Shown here piece after piece: positions 45,095-53,390 of a stretch of DNA of 64,000 nt. Below the pieces are notes generated by a model. That model made no database searches, was not told the origin of the DNA, and saw only the letters and a list, made by a program, of their open reading frames with translations. The stretch is from Pseudomonas silvicola (GTDB lineage: Bacteria; Pseudomonadota; Gammaproteobacteria; Pseudomonadales; Pseudomonadaceae), in contig NZ_CP093280.1 in assembly GCF_026651855.1 (NCBI RefSeq), forward strand, positions 2,582,001 to 2,646,000, read 5' to 3'. Position numbers and translations under genes: made by a program. Positions within the stretch are counted from its first letter, which is position 1; every line of letters starts with the position of its first letter.

Positions 45095-45751
45095 GCGTGT
45101 GCCTCCAGAGGCAGGGCAATGCCCTGCGGTTCAGACTGGGCATAGGCGCGTACCGCCAGCAGGGTATCGCGCGCGCTGTAGGGGTAACGGCCGGGCGCGC
45201 CATACAGGTTGGCGAAGCGGCTGTGCAGGTCGTAGCGGGAGGGGCTGGCGCTCAGATGCTGCTCCATTATCCGGCCGAAACCTTCGCGGGCCAGGCGTGC
45301 GACGCTGATGGGTTCAGCACACAGGTGAACCAGCGAGAGGCCGGCCTGCAGCGCGATCTGGATGTCATGCCAGAGGTTGACCATGGGGTAGAACTGGAAC
45401 ACGCCACGGCTGTCGACAGCGGCCAGGTTGTTGTTGTGCAGCAGGTCGAACACCACGTTTTTGCGTAGCCCCGGGCCTACCAGGCCAGGCAGGCGCACGA
45501 TCAGGTGGCACGGGAAGTGTTCGGCGACGAACTTTTCCAGGCGCCTGCGGTGCAGGCCGTAGGGCTGCAGCCCGGTTTCATCCACGGTGCTGTATTCGTC
45601 TACCCCCACGGGGTGGGCAAACACGTCCACCGTACTGATCAGCACGAATACCTTGCAGCGCACGGTGCGCAGGTGTTCGATCAGCGAATCGATGGCATGC
45701 AGGTCGGCTTCCGGCTCGCGGTTGGCGAGCCACTTCTGGGCCGGGGCGCCG
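45091..45751 (-). pseudogene. Epimerase copy truncated at its N-terminus
   Basis: This repeats codons 49-267 of the epimerase at 36933-37736. The first 48 codons, including the Rossmann glycine motif, are absent because the duplicated block ends there. The frame remains open upstream into opgC sequence in another phase, to an ATG at 45834, giving a 37-residue unrelated leader. Without the nucleotide-binding start the product should be inactive. Confidence 0.8.
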
Positions 45752-46372
45752 CGCCCCGAGCACGAACAGTGCTTGCCACGCATAAGGGTTGAAGTACCAC
45801 AGGCCATTGCCATGGGCGGGAATGTTCCAGCCAAACCACTGGGTCAGGCCGTAGACCGCCAGCGACAGCCCCACGGCATGGCCGGTGTGCTTGACCAGCA
45901 GGGGCAATACCAGCGGCAGGCCCGCCAGCAGCACGATGTACAGCGGCAAGGGGTCCATGAGGTTGGGCTTGAAGCGCAGCAGCAGTTCATCCACCAGGGC
46001 CTGTTGCGGGTCGAGGAGGAAATAGTTGAGGTTCATTTCCTGGATCATGTCGCGGGTTTCGACATGGCTGTTGGCAACGAAGATGATACCCATCAGCAGC
46101 ACCAGCAGGAAAATATGCACCACGTACAGCACCCACGCTCGGCGCAGAATCCGCACCCCGGCGATGAGGTAGCCACTGCGCTCGGCAATCCGGCCATACG
46201 CCAGCACGGCTGCGTAGCCCGCCAGGAACACGAAGATCTCCGCCGCGTCGCTGAAGCCGAAATTGCGCAGGGTGAAGTTGGCGAGGGGATTTTGCGGTAT
46301 GTGATCCCAGAAAATGAAGATCAACGCCAAGCCTCGATAGAAGTCGATGCGGTGGTCGCGGCGGGTGATCAT
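45578..46372 (-). pseudogene. OpgC-family membrane acyltransferase, N-terminal fragment
   Basis: The start encodes MITRRDHRIDFYRGLALIFI, a clear OpgC opening, followed by NFGFSDAAEIFVFLAGYAAVLAYG and further membrane helices. OpgC-family proteins modify periplasmic glucans or related polymers with acyl groups. True opgC sequence runs down to 45754; after that the frame enters the duplicated epimerase out of phase and stops at 45578. Deleting 43639-45903 (2265 bases) joins this fragment to the C-terminal part at 42962 and restores a 381-codon gene. AAGG lies nine bases before the start. Confidence 0.85.
45754..45903. repeat. 150-bp direct repeat of opgC, right copy
   Basis: Right-hand copy of 43489-43638, lying directly after the inserted block. 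Together the two copies act like an unusually long target-site duplication. Recombination between them would remove exactly 2265 bases and repair opgC. Confidence 0.93.
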
Positions 46373-46699
46373 GACGATTGGCCTTGAGCGAAAGGTGGTT
46401 GAATAAGGATAGGTGCGCGGCAGGGCTGGTTCCGCCAGAACGCAGGCTGCCGATCAGCGGCGGGGAGGTTGGCGCTTTTTGGAGGGGAATGCAAAAGAGG
46501 GTTATTACCGGATGTCACAGCGCCCCTGATGACCCGCATCCCCCCTGAGGGACCGGAACGGGGCGCCGCGCACTACCTTTATACCGGAGGTGCCTGCTTC
46601 CCGAGCTTGCGCCCGGTCCCACAGGGGCGCGCCGCCTTGGCCTGACGCGCCCTGGTTGTCACCGCTCCCCCTTTTGGGACCGGGCGTGAAGACAGATGG
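46373..46699. other. Intergenic region with inverted REP-like elements
   Basis: No gene is seen in these 327 bases. TTCCCGAGCTTGCGCCCGGTCCCACAGG-like sequence (46598-46625) recurs at 50791 and 58958. GGGACCGGGC (46676-46685) is the inverse of its GCCCGGTCCC core, so the two halves form a pair resembling a BIME. Promoters for opgC (leftward) would be at the left end. Confidence 0.6.
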
Positions 46700-47869
46700 C
46701 TAAGGTGCGGTTCCAAACCCTGCATTGCGCGCATGCCGGTATTCGCTCACCGCCTCGTACACCGCTTTGCGCAACCGGTTGATACCGCCAATCGGCCGGT
46801 GGGCTTCGATACCGTGCCAGGGGTTGAACGACAGGTTGTCGCACATCAGGTTCTGCGCCGGTGTGTCGAAGTCCTGCGGCCCAACGCGAATAGCGGCGAC
46901 TGTCTGGAACGGCGCGTCGCTTTCCTTCCACTGCACGCTGGTGTCCTCGATGGGCATGTATTTGCTCGGGTCCTGGCGCTGCACCTGCAGCATGAAGCAC
47001 GCCGGTTGCTGGTCGGTGGTCAATTGCTGGTGCAGGGCGGTACGCAGGAAGTTGGGCAGGTCCTCGTTCTGCTTGGCCACTGTGTACGCCGGGCAACTGG
47101 CCGGGTCGGGCACCACGCGGAACTTGACGTTGGCGCTGCCGAACTTGTACGGCGACACCGAGTAATAGGTGGCTAGCGTCGGGCTTAGCGGGGCGTTGGC
47201 CAAGGTGGCCTTGGCGATCAGCAGGTGGCGCAATTGCCAGCTGCGTGGGTCCAGGCTGGGGAAGAAGGCCAGCGCCTGCTTGCCATCCGCCTGGGCGCCG
47301 ATGTTCTGCCGGTATTCAGCCACGTCGCTGACAAAGAAGTTCGGGTGGTTGAACATCACGAAATCCTGCTCGTGACGCTCGGCCTGGTCAGCCATCAACT
47401 GCTTGCCTGGCACGTCCAGCAACTTGATCGCCATGCCGCGTGCGTCCTGCAACTGGTCGAACTGAGGGTAGGCATTGCCGTTGGACAGACGAATCCATGC
47501 CTGCCACGTCTTGCCCGGTTCGGCGAACACGCCCTGACGCAGGTCGGGTGCCAGGTTCTGCGGCACGCTGACCTGGGCCGTGACGCAGCCGTGGGCCTTG
47601 GCGTGGGCATCGCGCAGGTAACGGGTGGGTTCACGGTGCTGATCGACGATGCGGATGGCCGTCTGGATGATGTCCTGGGTCATGGCCGCTTCCCCGGGTG
47701 GAACCTGTTCTTCAGCGGCCACCGGCCCGGAAAATTTCCAGGCGTAGTAGCCATAGCCAGCGGCGAAAGCCAGCGCGGCGATGGCCAGCAGCCATAGGGC
47801 CAGCTTGAGCAAGGCGCGGGCAAGGCGGCAAAAGAATCCCGGACGGCGGGTTGTGTCAGTGAACATCAT
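46700..47869 (-). CDS. Membrane-anchored catalase-family protein
   Basis: The 389 residues begin with a membrane anchor (about residues 21-42: LKLALWLLAIAALAFAAGYG). A catalase-like haem fold follows, with AHAKAHGCVTAQV around the distal His, FVMFNHPNFFVSDV with the conserved Asn, and a C-terminal FNPWHGIEAHRPIGGINRLRKAVY. The fold is shortened compared with true catalases, as in SrpA-type or allene-oxide-synthase-like members, so the activity may be peroxidase-like. It overlaps the dihaem cytochrome gene upstream by four bases, suggesting a joint periplasmic peroxide or lipid-peroxide function. Confidence 0.82.
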   Translation of the reverse strand: MMFTDTTRRPGFFCRLARALLKLALWLLAIAALAFAAGYGYYAWKFSGPVAAEEQVPPGEAAMTQDIIQTAIRIVDQHREPTRYLRDAHAKAHGCVTAQVSVPQNLAPDLRQGVFAEPGKTWQAWIRLSNGNAYPQFDQLQDARGMAIKLLDVPGKQLMADQAERHEQDFVMFNHPNFFVSDVAEYRQNIGAQADGKQALAFFPSLDPRSWQLRHLLIAKATLANAPLSPTLATYYSVSPYKFGSANVKFRVVPDPASCPAYTVAKQNEDLPNFLRTALHQQLTTDQQPACFMLQVQRQDPSKYMPIEDTSVQWKESDAPFQTVAAIRVGPQDFDTPAQNLMCDNLSFNPWHGIEAHRPIGGINRLRKAVYEAVSEYRHARNAGFGTAP

Positions 47870-49680
47870 GGCAATTTCTCCTCGAGCGGGCCGCCCAGCA
47901 CTTTCAGGTATTCGATCAGGGCGCGGCGCTCTTCGGGCGCCAGGTAGCGGCCGATCACGCCGCGGCCACGGGGGCCGTCGCGGAATTCATGGCCGCTGTT
48001 GTGGTTGCCGGTGATAGCGGTGTCGTACAGGAACGCGCCGTCGAAGCGTTCGGTGCGGTAACCCAGGTTCCGCGGGTCGTATTCCAGGCTGCCCCGGTAG
48101 AACGTGCGGGGGCGTTCGTCCTGGGGCGAGAGCAGCAGGTAGACGCTGGGTACCGAACCGTTGTGCAGGAACGGCGGGGTGGCCCATACGCCATCCAGTG
48201 GCCGTGCCTTGTAGGCTTTCACTTCCAGCACGCCGATGCCCAGGCCGAAGCCGTCGTAGCGCGCCCGCTCCGCGCCCTCGATACCGGCCGCGCGGTAGGC
48301 GTGGTCTTCGACGAACGCGGTGACATAGGCCAGGCCCTGGGCCACGGATACCTGGGTGAGGTCCAGCGTGCCCGGGTCGGGATGCACGGTCACGCCCAAC
48401 TTGCCCAATTCGTCGGGGTTCCACTTCAGGCTGCTGACGTCATAGCGGTAGGTGGCGATGTTCTCGGCCACGGCAGGGTCGGTGCCGATTTCGTCGACCG
48501 GCTTGAGCACCATGGTGCGCACCGGCCGGCCCCCTTCCTGCTTCACCGGGGGCACGTGGCACATGGCGCAGTTGGCATCGAACAGCGCTCGGCCAGCGGC
48601 CGCCTTGGCCAGGTCGACCTTGCCCAGAATGTCTTCCGGCCAGGCTGGGGGCTTGAGGTGCTGCAGGGTTTCCTCGATACGGTACAGGTCATGTATCCGC
48701 ACGCTGGAGGGGTAGCGAGCGTCACCGGTCAGCGGCTGGCCATGGTCGTCGAAGAACTGCAGCGTGGTGCCCACCCCCAGCGACTCGCCCACGTTGCGGG
48801 CCATGGGCTGCTGGGCCGAACCGGTCCATTGCACCCAGTCGAACGTCCAGATGTCCCACAACTGCGGGTAGTCCACCGGGGCGTTGGCCACCCGGTAGTT
48901 GGCAGGCGAGATAGCGTCACCGAACGTGGCGTTGGCGATACGCCCGAAGGCGTCGGTACGGCCCGGGCCTTCCTGGGTCGGGTACAGGCCGCGATGCCAG
49001 TCATTCCAGGCCGTGTGGGCGAAGGTGTCCAGCGAAGCCTTGAATTGCTTGCGCAGGGTGTCCTTGTCACGGTCGTAGTGGTCGCCTAGTACCCGGTGAG
49101 CAAAGCGGCTCCACTTCCAGGGCAGGTAATAGGTGGCCGCCAGGCTCGACACCAGCGCCTGGCCGAAGCTGCCACCGCGCAGCGTGGGCACGCTGGAGGG
49201 CAGCACGTGCTGGGCCGTGCCGCCGTCAATGCGCACCGCCTGGCCATTGAAGCGCAACTCGCCGGTGTGGCAGGCGGCGCAGGTGATGTCCAGGTACTCG
49301 GCGGGGTCGCCGTCGTTGCGGTGGCGCGCGAAGCCTACCGGCAGGTTGCCAGGGTTGGCGGCGCTGGCCTGCTGGTTGGGCTCGGTCAGGAAGCCGAAGC
49401 GGGCCATGTACTGCGGCGCGGCGAAACGGTCTTCGGAGAAGGGCAGTTCCAGCTGGGTGAACCAGTCGTAATGCAGGCCCTTGACCTGGGTACCCTGGGG
49501 CGTGAAGTAGTAGAGCTCGCGGTCGGCGGCGCTCCATTGGTCGAGGTAGCGCAGGTTCTGCACGGGCTCGTAACGCGGCAGGTTGGGCCGGGCGGTGTAA
49601 TAGAGCACCACCGCCAGGGCGATGATGACGAGAGCGAGCAGCACCAGCAGGCTGCGACGGATCAGGCGCACGGTAAACAT
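47866..49680 (-). CDS. Dihaem c-type cytochrome, peroxidase/RoxA-like
   Basis: The 604 residues have an N-terminal membrane anchor or signal (about 8-28) and two haem-attachment motifs, CAACH at 134-138 and CAMCH at 371-375. This is the number and wide spacing seen in large dihaem peroxidase-like proteins such as RoxA. A late ATPPFLHNGSVPSVYLLLSP stretch is typical of that group. It is far longer than classical cytochrome c peroxidases. It is first in a two-gene unit with the catalase-like gene and is divergent from a LysR regulator across 170 bases. Substrate unknown. Confidence 0.83.
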   Translation of the reverse strand: MFTVRLIRRSLLVLLALVIIALAVVLYYTARPNLPRYEPVQNLRYLDQWSAADRELYYFTPQGTQVKGLHYDWFTQLELPFSEDRFAAPQYMARFGFLTEPNQQASAANPGNLPVGFARHRNDGDPAEYLDITCAACHTGELRFNGQAVRIDGGTAQHVLPSSVPTLRGGSFGQALVSSLAATYYLPWKWSRFAHRVLGDHYDRDKDTLRKQFKASLDTFAHTAWNDWHRGLYPTQEGPGRTDAFGRIANATFGDAISPANYRVANAPVDYPQLWDIWTFDWVQWTGSAQQPMARNVGESLGVGTTLQFFDDHGQPLTGDARYPSSVRIHDLYRIEETLQHLKPPAWPEDILGKVDLAKAAAGRALFDANCAMCHVPPVKQEGGRPVRTMVLKPVDEIGTDPAVAENIATYRYDVSSLKWNPDELGKLGVTVHPDPGTLDLTQVSVAQGLAYVTAFVEDHAYRAAGIEGAERARYDGFGLGIGVLEVKAYKARPLDGVWATPPFLHNGSVPSVYLLLSPQDERPRTFYRGSLEYDPRNLGYRTERFDGAFLYDTAITGNHNSGHEFRDGPRGRGVIGRYLAPEERRALIEYLKVLGGPLEEKLP

Positions 49681-49850
49681 CCATGTAGGGGAAAGATCGC
49701 CTGTTATGCCTGATTATATATACAGTGGCAAGTGGCTATTTCCCTACTTTTTGTAGTTTTTTCGACAAATGTTGAGAGAACATTCCTACTCGGCCGAACC
49801 GCCTGCACGGCTCGCTGGCAAGGCGGCGCTCACCTACGTAACATCAGGAC
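49681..49850. promoter_or_regulatory. Divergent promoter region, dihaem cytochrome / LysR
   Basis: This 170-base region is shared by the two divergent starts, the usual place for LysR binding. An AT-rich core (49707-49775, with TTATATATACAG) is likely to hold the promoters. No single LysR T-N11-A box stands out. Confidence 0.5.
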
Positions 49851-50774
49851 ATGAATCTCGACACCCGTATAAAATTTCGCCACCTGCTGTGCTTTCTCGA
49901 AATTGCCCGCCAAGGCAGTTTCGCCAAGGCCGCCGACGCGGTTGCCATCAGCCAGCCCGCCATCTCCAAGACCCTCAAGGAACTTGAGGATTTGTTGCAG
50001 ACTCGCCTCTTCGACCGCGACAAGAGCGGCGTGGAACTCACCCCCGCCGGCGTGCGCTTCATGCGCTATGCCGCGCCCTGCGTGCAGGCCCTGCGCGATG
50101 GTGTCAGCACCCTGCGCAGCGAGGAACATGAGCCGCCCCAGGTTCGGGTCGGCGTACTGTCCACCGTTGAAAGCCTGCTGATGCCCGAGGTGCTGTGCCG
50201 CCTCAACGAACGCCACGCGGCCCTGGTGGTCAGCGTGGCCACCGGCCCGGGCGCACACTTGCTGGCGCAATTGCACGTCGGCGAGCTGGACCTGGTGATC
50301 GGGCGCATGACCGACAGCCCGCAGATCCAGGGCCTGATGTTCGAACACCTGTACAGCGAAGCCATGACCCTGGTGGTGCGCCCCGGCCACCCACTGCTGG
50401 GCCAGGCCCCCATTGACCGCGCCAGCGTCAACCGGTATCCGCTGGTGCTGCCACTGGCTGGCACCACCATTCGCAAGCATGCCGACAGCCTGTTCGTGCA
50501 ATGCGCCATCGAGCCCGCCGCCCAGCGGCTGGAAACCCTGTCACCGACCCTGAGCCGCCGCTACGTGCTCAGCAGCGACGCTATCTGGGTGGCGCCTCGT
50601 GACGCTGTATTGCTGGACATCCGCCAGCAGGAGCTGTTCGAACTGGACTTGGGGGTACGCGAACCGGGCGGGTCGGTGGGTATCTGCAGCAATGCGTCAT
50701 TGGCGCTGCCGTTGCCAGCGCAATGGTTGTGCGATGTGGTACGGGAGGTGGCGGCCAGTTATCGTGAAGGCTGA
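49851..50774 (+). CDS. LysR-family regulator (PcaQ/GbpR-like)
   Basis: The 307 residues start with a winged helix-turn-helix (about 8-66: IKFRHLLCFLEIARQGSFAKAADAVAISQPAISKTLKELEDLL) and continue into a periplasmic-binding-like effector domain (about 95-300). The opening DTRIKFRHL and the KTLKELEDLL recognition helix resemble the PcaQ/GbpR branch. It is divergent from the dihaem cytochrome and catalase-like genes and probably controls them; its effector is unknown. Confidence 0.88.
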   Translation: MNLDTRIKFRHLLCFLEIARQGSFAKAADAVAISQPAISKTLKELEDLLQTRLFDRDKSGVELTPAGVRFMRYAAPCVQALRDGVSTLRSEEHEPPQVRVGVLSTVESLLMPEVLCRLNERHAALVVSVATGPGAHLLAQLHVGELDLVIGRMTDSPQIQGLMFEHLYSEAMTLVVRPGHPLLGQAPIDRASVNRYPLVLPLAGTTIRKHADSLFVQCAIEPAAQRLETLSPTLSRRYVLSSDAIWVAPRDAVLLDIRQQELFELDLGVREPGGSVGICSNASLALPLPAQWLCDVVREVAASYREG

Positions 50775-50790
50775 ATTCGGTGTTTTCATG

Positions 50791-50817
50791 TTCCCGAGCT
50801 CCGCCCGGTCCTACAGG
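50791..50817. repeat. REP-like element
   Basis: TTCCCGAGCTCCGCCCGGTCCTACAGG is a variant of the element at 46598 and 58958, located 16 bases after the LysR gene stop. Such repeats are common between genes in pseudomonads. Confidence 0.6.
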
Positions 50818-51039
50818 CAATCTGGACACGCTGTAGGGCATCGCGAAGCCTGGGGACAGGACAACACCGATTCAACTGTAAGGTTTCGGTAAGGTTCGCC
50901 CTCATTTCGATGAAACCCTTTAAACCCCTGAACTTATCGTCATTTCCTGGCTCTCATGCCGGTAGCCATTGGTCGTGGCCGCCTGATAAGCTCGCGGCTT
51001 TACTCGATTGCCCATTTGGCGCATGAACAAGGAAATAGC

Positions 51040-51813
51040 ATGAAACAGCATCGGTTGGCGGCGGCGGTTGCCTTGGTCACTCTGGTACTCGCAGGTTGCG
51101 ACAATCATTCCAGCGTGGAACTGAAAACCCCGGCGCAGAAGGCTTCCTACGGTATCGGCCTGAACATGGGCAAGAGCCTGGCTCAGGAAGGCATGGATGA
51201 TCTGGACTCCAAGGCCGTCGCCCAAGGCATCGAAGATGCTGTCGGCAAGAAACCTCAGAAGCTCAAGGACGATGAACTGGTCGAAGCCTTTGCCGCGCTG
51301 CAGAAGCGTGCCGAAGAGCGCATGACCAAGATGAACGCCGAAGCCGAGGCTTCGGGCAAGAAATTCCTGGAAGAGAACGGCAAGAAGGAAGGCGTGGTCA
51401 CCACCGCTTCCGGCCTGCAGTACCAGGTCATCAAGAAAGCCGACGGCCCACAGCCGAAGCCGACTGATGTCGTGACTGTTCACTACGAAGGCAAGCTGAC
51501 CGATGGCACTGTCTTCGACAGCTCCATCGAACGTGGCAGCCCGATCGACCTGCCGGTCAGCGGCGTGATTCCAGGTTGGGTCGAAGGCCTGCAACTGATG
51601 CACGTTGGCGAGAAGGTCAAGCTGTTCATCCCGGCTGACCTGGCCTATGGCGCGCAAAGCCCAAGCCCGAAAATCCCGGCCAATTCGGTGCTGGTGTTCG
51701 ACCTGGAACTGCTGGCTATCAAGGACCCGGCCAAGGCCGACCAGGAGCCTGCCGCGGCTGACGCCGACAAGGCTGAAGCTGCCGACAAGGCCGACAAGGC
51801 CGCTTCGAAGTAA
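51040..51813 (+). CDS. FKBP-type peptidyl-prolyl isomerase lipoprotein (FklB/Mip-like)
   Basis: This periplasmic folding catalyst has 257 residues. A lipobox, VLAGC with Cys20, follows the signal; it predicts an anchored lipoprotein. An N-terminal helical dimerisation domain (about 35-125: KASYGIGLNMGKSLAQEG) and a C-terminal FKBP domain (about 135-230: VHYEGKLTDGTVFDSSIERG, VIPGWVEGLQLMHVGEKVKLFIPADLAYG) follow. A Lys/Ala/Asp-rich tail ends it. The start at 51040 has AAGGA six bases upstream and gives a proper signal; an upstream in-phase start would bury it. A strong terminator follows. Confidence 0.93.
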   Translation: MKQHRLAAAVALVTLVLAGCDNHSSVELKTPAQKASYGIGLNMGKSLAQEGMDDLDSKAVAQGIEDAVGKKPQKLKDDELVEAFAALQKRAEERMTKMNAEAEASGKKFLEENGKKEGVVTTASGLQYQVIKKADGPQPKPTDVVTVHYEGKLTDGTVFDSSIERGSPIDLPVSGVIPGWVEGLQLMHVGEKVKLFIPADLAYGAQSPSPKIPANSVLVFDLELLAIKDPAKADQEPAAADADKAEAADKADKAASK

Positions 51814-51828
51814 TTCGTCGCCTTGTGC

Positions 51829-51861
51829 AAAAAACGCCCCGCCTCGCGTGGCGTTTTTTTT
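51829..51861 (+). terminator. Rho-independent terminator after the FKBP gene
   Basis: AAAAAACGCC pairs with GGCGTTTTTT around an 11-base loop, ending in eight T. It lies 15 bases after the stop. Confidence 0.88.
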
Positions 51862-52054
51862 GCGCGGGCAGGTCTTGAGACCGGGCGTGAAACTGTCAGG
51901 GTGCAAGCGGGTCTCAATAACAGCCCTGTACAGGGGCCCGCAAACGTTCACGCCGCACTGGCCTGGGCGATGTCAAAGTGTGTAAAAAACGCCCGATCCA
52001 ACCCGGACCCTTGCATAGCGTGGCTTTCAGCCATTAAAACGACCGCTGTTCACA

Positions 52055-52083
52055 AGGTTATCCACAAAAACTGTGGATAACCT
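52055..52083. promoter_or_regulatory. Palindrome of two perfect DnaA boxes
   Basis: AGGTTATCCACA-aaaac-TGTGGATAACCT is a 12-bp perfect inverted repeat. Each arm contains the consensus DnaA box TTATCCACA. It sits 28 bases before the DUF1232 gene start. It could bind DnaA as an operator or titration site, or form a hairpin in RNA. Confidence 0.65.
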
Positions 52084-52111
52084 GGCCAGCCAGTTTCCCT
52101 GCGGAGGGCTA

Positions 52112-52579
52112 ATGAAAGCACCCTGGAATTTCGCCCGTTTCGTGCCATTGGCCGAACGGTTGCTCAGCCGCGGCCGGCTGCCGGCCCTGATCTTCGCGGT
52201 GGTGCGCAAGAGCAAGGGCCAAGCCAGCCGTTTCAGCCAGTTGAAAACCAATGCCAAGCTGCTGCAGGACTTGTGCGTCGCTTACTGGCGCGGCGAATAC
52301 CGGCAGGTCAACCCGCGCGCGCTGGTGATCATCGTCGCGGGCCTGATGTACTTCGTCAGCCCCATCGATGCCATTCCCGACTGGATTCCGGGCATCGGCT
52401 TCCTGGATGACATTGCGGTGCTGGCCTGGGTAGTGCGCAGCCTGGAAAACGAAGTCAATGCCTTCAAAACCTGGCGCGAGAGCCTGCGCCCGGAGAACCT
52501 GCGCAAGGTCGAACGCCTGCCCGCCAGCCCCCAAGCCCTGCAACTTGAACACAACAGCGGCGAAAAGCGCGGTTTGTAA
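52112..52579 (+). CDS. YkvA-like DUF1232 membrane-associated protein
   Basis: The 155 residues carry the DUF1232 core: RALVIIVAGLMYFVSPIDAIPDWIPGIGFLDDIAVLAWVV, with the diagnostic SPIDAIPDW.P..G..DD pattern, on a likely membrane-inserted hairpin. The function of the family is unknown. The start at 52112 has GGAGG four to eight bases upstream; the frame is open further up but lies within the DnaA-box palindrome. Confidence 0.88.
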   Translation: MKAPWNFARFVPLAERLLSRGRLPALIFAVVRKSKGQASRFSQLKTNAKLLQDLCVAYWRGEYRQVNPRALVIIVAGLMYFVSPIDAIPDWIPGIGFLDDIAVLAWVVRSLENEVNAFKTWRESLRPENLRKVERLPASPQALQLEHNSGEKRGL

Positions 52580-52683
52580 GCAAGTTGAAATAGGAAATCC
52601 CGTTCCGGGCCGCCTACTGTTACTATATTCGGCATAAGGATTATGCCTACAGATTACATATGGTGATCCTACAGGGGGTTGTA

Positions 52684-53022
52684 ATGGGTGTTCAGGTCAT
52701 CAGTCGCGATGGCAAGCCGGAATATGCCGTGCTGCCGTGGGAGCAATACCAGGCGTTGCTGGCTGCCGCCGGGCAGCCGGTCGCCCAGCCGACAGCCGCC
52801 GCGGTACAGGCGCCGCCCGCCAACGAGGCGTTGCCGGCCTTGTCGCGCCTGGCCCAGTTGCGCGAGGCCAAGGGCCTGGCACGGGACCAGCTGGCGCGAA
52901 CCGTGGGCATCAGCCCCTCGTACCTGGCCATGATCGAGTCCGGTGAGCGTGTGCCTGACGCGGCCATCCGACGAAGCCTGGCGTGGGAGCTGGGGGTTCC
53001 CGGCTGGGGAGAGGTGTCGTGA
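52684..53022 (+). CDS. XRE-family helix-turn-helix regulator with Phd-like N-terminus
   Basis: The 112 residues join two parts. Residues 1-32 (MGVQVISRDGKPEYAVLPWE) look like the start of a Phd/antitoxin-type fold. After an Ala/Pro linker, residues 55-105 form an XRE helix-turn-helix (LAQLREAKGLARDQLARTVGISPSYLAMIESGE). It overlaps the next gene as GTGA. Such proteins often repress their own operon. A toxin partner of known family is not seen, so a toxin-antitoxin role is only a possibility. The start has AGGGGG eight bases upstream. Confidence 0.85.
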   Translation: MGVQVISRDGKPEYAVLPWEQYQALLAAAGQPVAQPTAAAVQAPPANEALPALSRLAQLREAKGLARDQLARTVGISPSYLAMIESGERVPDAAIRRSLAWELGVPGWGEVS

Positions 53023-53390
53023 GCGTGCGCATCAGCCGTCAGCAGTGGGATGGCCTGCTGAGTGAGCTGGACATTGCCCGCCGCCAACGCCACTTGCTGA
53101 CTTACCGCGCCCTGCTCGAACGCCTGCAATTGCCCACCCCGGCCATGCAGACGCTCACCGCGGCCCTCGAATACCTGGCCGTCATCGATGCTCGGGCCGA
53201 GCAGCCCCTGCGCAGCTCGCTGGTGATCAGCCAAGGCGCCAGCCGCCTGCCGCGCACCGGCTTTTTCGAATGCGTGGAACGCCTGGGGCGCTTTTCGGGG
53301 CCGTCCGATGGTGTCGCTGCCGCGTCGTGGCATGCCTCGGAAGTGGTGCGGGTGTTCGAGTTCAGCTACCCGGAAGAATGCATATCGTGA
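53019..53390 (+). CDS. Conserved-looking small protein after the XRE gene, unknown
   Basis: The 123-residue soluble protein starts with GTG overlapping the XRE stop by four bases. It begins with V (read as M) SVRISRQQWDGLLSELDIAR and is helical in its first half. It contains TFFECVERLG-like TGFFECVERLGRFSGPSD and ends EVVRVFEFSYPEECIS. I do not recognise a family. Tight coupling to an XRE regulator and to a Sel1-repeat gene suggests a small co-transcribed unit. A partner or target of the regulator is one possibility. Confidence 0.75.
   Translation: MSVRISRQQWDGLLSELDIARRQRHLLTYRALLERLQLPTPAMQTLTAALEYLAVIDARAEQPLRSSLVISQGASRLPRTGFFECVERLGRFSGPSDGVAAASWHASEVVRVFEFSYPEECIS

Larger units (their letters stand above)
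43625..45751. repeat. Duplicated block, inserted copy within opgC (2127 bp)
   Basis: Second copy of 35467-37593 in the same orientation. Its left edge begins in CTTGACCAGCAGGG, a 14-base string present at the corresponding point of both opgC and the GT2 gene. Its right edge ends in GGGGCGCCG and meets opgC at a GC-rich stretch with only a few shared bases. Confidence 0.95.

Noticed and set aside
43625-45751. Insertion sequence or composite transposon as the source of the duplication
   Set aside because: No transposase, no terminal inverted repeats, and the flanking repeat is 150 bp of opgC rather than a short target duplication.
52684-53390. Toxin-antitoxin module
   Set aside because: The first protein has an antitoxin-like start and XRE domain, but the coupled protein matches no toxin family I recognise.
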